The notes beneath the pieces are model-generated. The model saw only the letters and a program-made list of their open reading frames with translations. It was not told the origin of the DNA and did no database searches. Shown here in pieces: positions 59,000 to 64,000 of a DNA stretch of 64,000 nt. Position 1 is the stretch's first letter; each line of letters begins with the position of its first letter. Source of the DNA: Halichondria panicea (Eukaryota > Porifera > Demospongiae > Suberitida > Halichondriidae); the NCBI RefSeq assembly GCF_963675165.1, contig NC_087377.1, positions 9,069,122-9,133,121 on the forward strand, given 5' to 3'. The position numbers and the translations under genes are program-made.

Positions 59000-60600
59000 C
59001 CCTTGCTTACATTTATTATTTTATTGTACCAACACATAATTATATATATATATACATAAATCGATCCATGCTTTAAAGGTGTATCGATGACGACGATGAG
59101 ACTATAAATAATTATCGACCCCCCCCCCCCATTGACAGTAAATAATTATTGCCATGCAGAACAATTCTATAGCTGTGTTGTAGTTGAGTTCGTATTGCCA
59201 TTCAATGCGGCATTTTCGGCAGACCAAGACGGAGATATCACGAATAGTCTAGTAGAGAAAAAATGGATCTATTCTTCAGGAAAGTCGAGCTATATATAAT
59301 TATAATTAGCAGAGCCATTCTACATAGTAGCATACGATGCATGCATGGTAGTTTAATAATTATTATAACTCACCATAATTCTAGTAGTTATAGCTTTGCA
59401 GCTTTGAGTGATATAGAAGTATATTATGCTTGACCAATTATACTGTATTTGGGTGGTATTAGCACTGCATGTTATTAGAGGTGTGCCGCTTTTAGCCACA
59501 TTTTGGGGGATTTGTATTACCGTATTGTAATGTTTTGGACTTATTCCTAACCTGGTATTTACCTTATTGATTTTTGTAGTCATATCCGGTTGGGCATTGC
59601 GCTCTGCGCAGCCGGCTGTATTGTTCAACTTATTATGCAATGTTTTGTAATCACCTGAGTCTCGATAATATATGATCTTTTAACCAAGACAATAAAGATA
59701 GCCGTGTGCACAGCAATAGTGTAGCAGTAAACCTAGCTACTACATAACACGTATATAATTATTAAATGCTAGAAATATTATATGCAAGCGTGAAATAATA
59801 TTATTATGGCAAGAACGTTATGCGATATTTATTTTATGCTCTCGTTAAATCATGGTCAGTGCAGTTTAGCGAGCGAAGTGGCTGCATTTCAGAAAATAGC
59901 AGTGGCTAAAATAATTATTCATCTAATGGCTATTATTATAATTTGCGGTACAGTACAATAATGACTTGTAAATTGAGTTGTACATGTATGATGTACCCTT
60001 ACATGCACGAGTCACACCGGCTCATAAGAAAACAATCGGGTAGACAATTTGAGAGAAAAAATTAATTTGGAAAGGCCTATATAGCCAGAACGCAAGCAAG
60101 AACGCTTAGGTTAGATCGCAAAGTCTCGCTCAACATTTCACCCAAAAATGAGATAATAATGAAGGAATATTAAGGGATTAGCTGTTGCTAAATTTCTTGT
60201 CCTAACAATGTTACACCTTGCAAAATGTTTTTTAGTCTGATATAAAATTATGATAATTACGCAGGGACTCAATTATATAATATTAATTTTGACTAATTTT
60301 GTACAGCTTAGGACAGCGACGTTGAATCAATTGCCGTAGACTAATTTTGTAGTTTTAATTTCCGTATGATGCTCTTCAATACGAAAATAACCCGCTATAT
60401 CGTTTTTTGCAATGCAATACAACTTCACTGCATATAGGCGATTGAAATGGAGAAATTGCGAAGAATTATAGACACACAAGCACTTTTCTTTATTGGGACG
60501 GAACTCAGCGTTGATTAATCACACCCAAAATTAATTGCTTAAGTAAATGTACATGTAATTCTTGCATGGTCATGTGCCGTAGTTTTGTACAAACTATCAA
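59000..60600. other. Gene-poor stretch, nothing recognised
   Basis: AT-rich DNA with a C-tract at 59120, a short trace of the CCAATCCTAG family near 60190-60240 and AGCGAGCGAAGTGGC near 59865, which resembles a decayed family B pogo-like MITE. No coding pattern. Confidence 0.5.
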
Positions 60601-60603
60601 ATA

Positions 60604-60960
60604 CAGTAGACTCTTGTTAATCCGGCCACCCTTGGGACAGTATTTACAGCTTGGCTGAAATAGCGAGGTGACTGCATTTCAGAAATAGCCGCAGCTAAAA
60701 ATGACCCTACCTCGAATCTAGTGACTAATTTTGCGGCTCTGTTTCAAGGATAATGAATCATTACTTTCCATATCCAATTTTATCTGCCACACCACACCCA
60801 AAACATCATACCCGGCCGTAAAAAACCTACTTTGGGAAAGCCACACAACCAACCGGTTTATGGAATAGCGAGTGGCCGCAGCAAGTTTTGTGTAGTAAAC
60901 ATCTGGCTAACAATCTGTGCCATACTAAATGGCCGTACTGTAGAGAGTGAGAGTCTACTG
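60604..60960. mobile_element. Pogo-like MITE (family B), diverged copy
   Basis: Ends CAGTAGACTCTTGTTAATCC and CTACTG, with TA on both sides. It is clearly older than the copies at 44086 and 47663, with many substitutions and deletions. Confidence 0.8.
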
Positions 60961-61470
60961 TATTCGTACAGCTCAGGATAGTGACGTTACATCTATAATT
61001 ATTGTTCCAGAAAAATTTGCTGTTTTAATATTTGTACGTGCTATACTGATACGAAAATAACCCACTATATGGGTACGTAGGTTGTGTGCACAATTCAATA
61101 CAGAGACAAATAATTTATCTGAGGTGTAAAACTTCACTAAGTTGAAACGTAATTATGGGCGAGCATAAAATTAATAATAATTATCCTAAACAGTCAACAC
61201 ACACTCGCGCACTTTCTTAGCGATCTTGAGACTCTTCACTTTATTCTCAAACTTAGCTGACTGTATCTGTACAGGATGAAGGACATTATTAACCCTACTC
61301 AAGAGTATAAAAATATACATTTAGAATAGACTACTCGTTGGCGCTATAAAAATGAAAGTATCGTGGGTGCTGATCTATCGGTATACATGGATCCGAACAA
61401 ATTAATACAACACTTTTTGCTTGTATGCAGGGAACGGTGCAAAAGAGTGGGAAAAGATTGACTATTAATA

Positions 61471-61494
61471 AGGGTTAGGGTTAGGGTTAGGGTT
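61471..61494. repeat. Interstitial telomere-like (TTAGGG)n tract
   Basis: Four perfect units of the animal telomere repeat in a row, flanked by unique sequence. Confidence 0.9.
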
Positions 61495-61576
61495 GCAGCC
61501 ACCAATAGTTAGTGCTAATGGTACAGAGAGCAAATTACCAATTTTTATACGTGAAAGTGAAGTTAGTATAATCAAA

Positions 61577-62003
61577 ATTGTTTGCTAAACACGAACTAGC
61601 CACAAATATATAAGCCATAACTCTAGACAGAAGCTTTTTGTTTCAAATCCACAAATCAAATAAACTAAAAGCAAAGCTATTACTTGTATTTGTATTGCAA
61701 CCATAGAACATTTCCAACAATAGTTTGCTAAACACAAACTAGCCACAAATATATAAGCCATAACTCTAGACAGAAGCTTTTTGTTTCAAATCCACAAATC
61801 AAAAGCAAAGCTATTACTTGTATCTGTATTGCAACCATAGAACATTTCCAACAATAATGCAAAATTGTTTGCTAAACACGAACTAGCCACAAATATATAA
61901 GCCATAACTCTAGACAGAAGCTTTTTGTTTCAAATCCACGAATCATAAAAGCAAAGCTATTACTTGTATCTGTATTGCAACCATAGAACATTTCCAACAA
62001 TAA
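61577..62003. repeat. Three tandem copies of a 130-144 bp unit
   Basis: Copies start near 61577, 61722 and 61864 with TTTGCTAAACACGAACTAGC and end with ACATTTCCAACAATA. The first contains an 11-base insertion relative to the others; identity is very high. Confidence 0.9.
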
Positions 62004-62009
62004 TGCACT

Positions 62010-63700
62010 GACACACACAAACACATGCACTGTACGTATATATATGCCTCCGACGTGCATGATGCATTGATGTATATTGATGGTATTGGATGTTACCAGG
62101 ATAAAGAAGTTGAGAGTTAGTATAACTAATAGTATTAGGGCTCTAAACACATTGACACTCCCTTCACATACATGCATAACTGTTTGCTAACATTAGCTTT
62201 ACCATACTCTGTGCACTCCCATTCGACTAACATGCACACTGTCACTTACTTAGCACAGACTATCTTGCCACATTATACTTCCTCTCCAGTAGTACAAACT
62301 CACCTCATATAGTTATCCACTGGCTCATCCTTCAACCAGTGCTCCCCATCCTGCACATGTGTGGGCGTGTGGAGGGAGTGGTTAAAGGTAAATGCACTGT
62401 AAATACGTAAATAGGTTGGAAATATACTTTTGGTTTGGAAACAAACTTAAAGAGTTCTACCTTTGCATTTGAAATGATATGGGGTGTATTAAGGAGTAGC
62501 ATGCATACTTACTTTGTGGTACATGATTAAAAATAGTAATAGCAAACATTGTCCACCTTAGGGTTTAGCCAGATATAGAAATTATAACGAGACGTTCTGG
62601 ATTAATTAATTATCAACCCTCACTGGCACATGAACCAACCAAGTGACCCAAGCCGGTAATGGGGGCCACTATAATTATTGATTAGGTACTTAATCGCATG
62701 TTGTCCTATTATTCACTGTGATTTGTAGAGTGGATTAATCAATCACGTATCAGTAATTAACGTCATTAACAACGTGCAATTACTGCCTTGACGACTACAC
62801 GTTCGAATAACGGACGTGGCTAATTCTTTTACTGAAACTGCAGCTAAAACGTCCTTAAAACTGCATCACAAAGGATTAACAATCAATAGTATGGCTACTC
62901 GTGCAATAAGGGATTTATAACAAGCACTGGCAAGGTTAATAACACTCGGCTACGCCTCGTGCAATTAGTATCCTTGCCATTGCTTTGATAACATTTATAC
63001 CCTCAAAATACGTATAGCATGGTATGTGACTGTCATCATTGCCTGAGCACATGCACAATATAATGTATATGTATTTAGTGATCATGAGATCAAAATATTG
63101 TGACCGTCCAGGACATACACACCCGTAACTAGGAGAATGTACAGCTTCTTAGCTTTTGCTCGCTTTTATTCGACAAAGAAGCTTTAACATCGAAATCTGC
63201 CACTATTTAAACTAAGATATTGAAGACTATCCATGCTGTAAACGCAGTGCTATGGCACCCAGGTGAGTAGATTATCCTGTCACAAACAACGGACGACTAC
63301 ACATGTGGCCACCCACGCGCGCCTCGGGTAAAAATAACGATCCGTGATCAGTGAAGACAGCTTGATTTACTACTAGATAATCACTGCGTGTACATGCTAC
63401 CGTGGGACAATATACTTAGTAAGGCTTCTGTTTACAATAAGCCACACTTTGCTACATGACCACAATAAGCCATACTACACATGTACATATTCCTATGCAC
63501 TCTAGTATTCTTCAGCCCACGGGGCATAGTAGATCCCACTTGAGTGGGGAGTTATATGATTGAGGGTATAAACAATTAATGATGTAATGTTCCTAGCTTA
63601 TAGTTAGCCAATGAAAAGTGGGATCTATAAATCATTAGATAGTGTCCATTTGGGAACTCCCACTTTTCATTGGTGGCGTGGTATATCTAAAGTTACACTT
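62010..63700. other. Intergenic and probable upstream region of the last gene
   Basis: No coding pattern to 63720. Near 63607 and 63673 the words CCAATGAAAAGTGGGA and TCCCACTTTTCATTGG form an inverted pair just upstream of the ATG at 63723; the CCAAT parts could be promoter boxes, or the pair could be another small fold-back. Confidence 0.4.
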
Positions 63701-63722
63701 TCAAAGAAAATCAGCTAAACCA

Positions 63723-64000
63723 ATGGCTTTCACCAGGAACAGAGAATTAGATGGTAAAGCAAGTCAACAAAAAAATCAAGATGTTTATTCAGAAAAGAGT
63801 TTTGTTAAGAAACTAGAAGAACCGGAGCAAAAGAAACAAGCTAGAAAAAGAAAAAGACAAGCTGATGGTGGCATTTCAGAAAGACCCTCCACCAAGAAGA
63901 CTAGACTAGAGGTAGAGAAACAATCTTCTTCTCTAGTAGATCAAAAAATACGTCACAGTCAACAGAGTAGCGAACAGCTCTCAACCAGAAAAAAAGAAAC
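63723..64000 (+). CDS. Lysine-rich protein, N-terminal part, runs off the window
   Basis: The frame from ATG 63723 is open for 92 codons to the window edge. It begins MAFTRNRELDGKASQQ, is rich in K, E, Q, R and S, and contains the bipartite basic cluster KKQARKRKRQADGG, a likely nuclear localisation signal. No domain is visible. The ATG is the first in frame after stops. It could be a host gene or a repeat-encoded protein; this cannot be settled from the part seen. Confidence 0.55.
   Translation, partial: MAFTRNRELDGKASQQKNQDVYSEKSFVKKLEEPEQKKQARKRKRQADGGISERPSTKKTRLEVEKQSSSLVDQKIRHSQQSSEQLSTRKKE

Overview
This is a eukaryotic, animal-type genomic window: genes are split into short exons by small GT-AG introns (many 45-110 bases), and there are animal extracellular modules (NIDO, AMOP, VWD, EGF, sushi-like, FN3-like), a HECT ubiquitin ligase, long (GT)n tracts and very many fold-back and TA-flanked elements in AT-rich DNA. 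A demosponge or similar early-branching marine animal is my best guess, but this is inference; no rRNA, tRNA or mitochondrial marker is present to fix the taxon. No bacterial operons, CRISPR arrays or tRNA genes were seen.

Layout. 1-4660 and 28235-34795 are the two arms of an imperfect inverted duplication. Each arm carries a copy of a membrane-receptor gene, transcribed outward (left copy on -, cut by the window edge; right copy on +, visible to its stop at 40166). The right copy has FN3-like/Ig-like modules, a sushi-like module, two consecutive membrane-segment exons and a tyrosine-rich tail with two ITIM-type motifs in a last exon that lies after a 3.2 kb intron.

Between the arms lies a nest of mobile DNA. 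6314-12190 is a 5.9 kb DNA transposon with matching ends, arrays of ATCGAT-type subterminal repeats and two convergent genes: a DDE integrase-like transposase (479 aa) and a complete 12-exon, 716-aa HECT E3 ligase with a UBZ4-type zinc finger and a UIM-like helix. 19890-22986 holds a second convergent gene pair (352-aa cysteine-rich protein and 222-aa protein), the first interrupted by a 408-bp element with a 9-bp target duplication. 24538-27903 is a decayed ZAD/DUF6589-type gene. Four elements with TAG(C/T)CTC ends and perfect 9-bp target duplications, two pogo-like MITE families, and several fold-back families, some nested three deep, fill most of the rest.

Right side. 43813-45240 is a dead non-LTR reverse transcriptase split by a pogo-like MITE. 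47195-58006 is a large minus-strand gene for a secreted NIDO-IPT-AMOP-VWD-EGF protein (MUC4/SUSD2-like architecture) with at least two frame breaks. 59000-63700 is gene-poor, with tandem repeats and a short interstitial telomere-like tract. 63723-64000 is the open start of a lysine-rich protein that runs off the window. Exon models were assembled by hand from splice signals and phase; those marked phase-consistent join without any stop or frame conflict.
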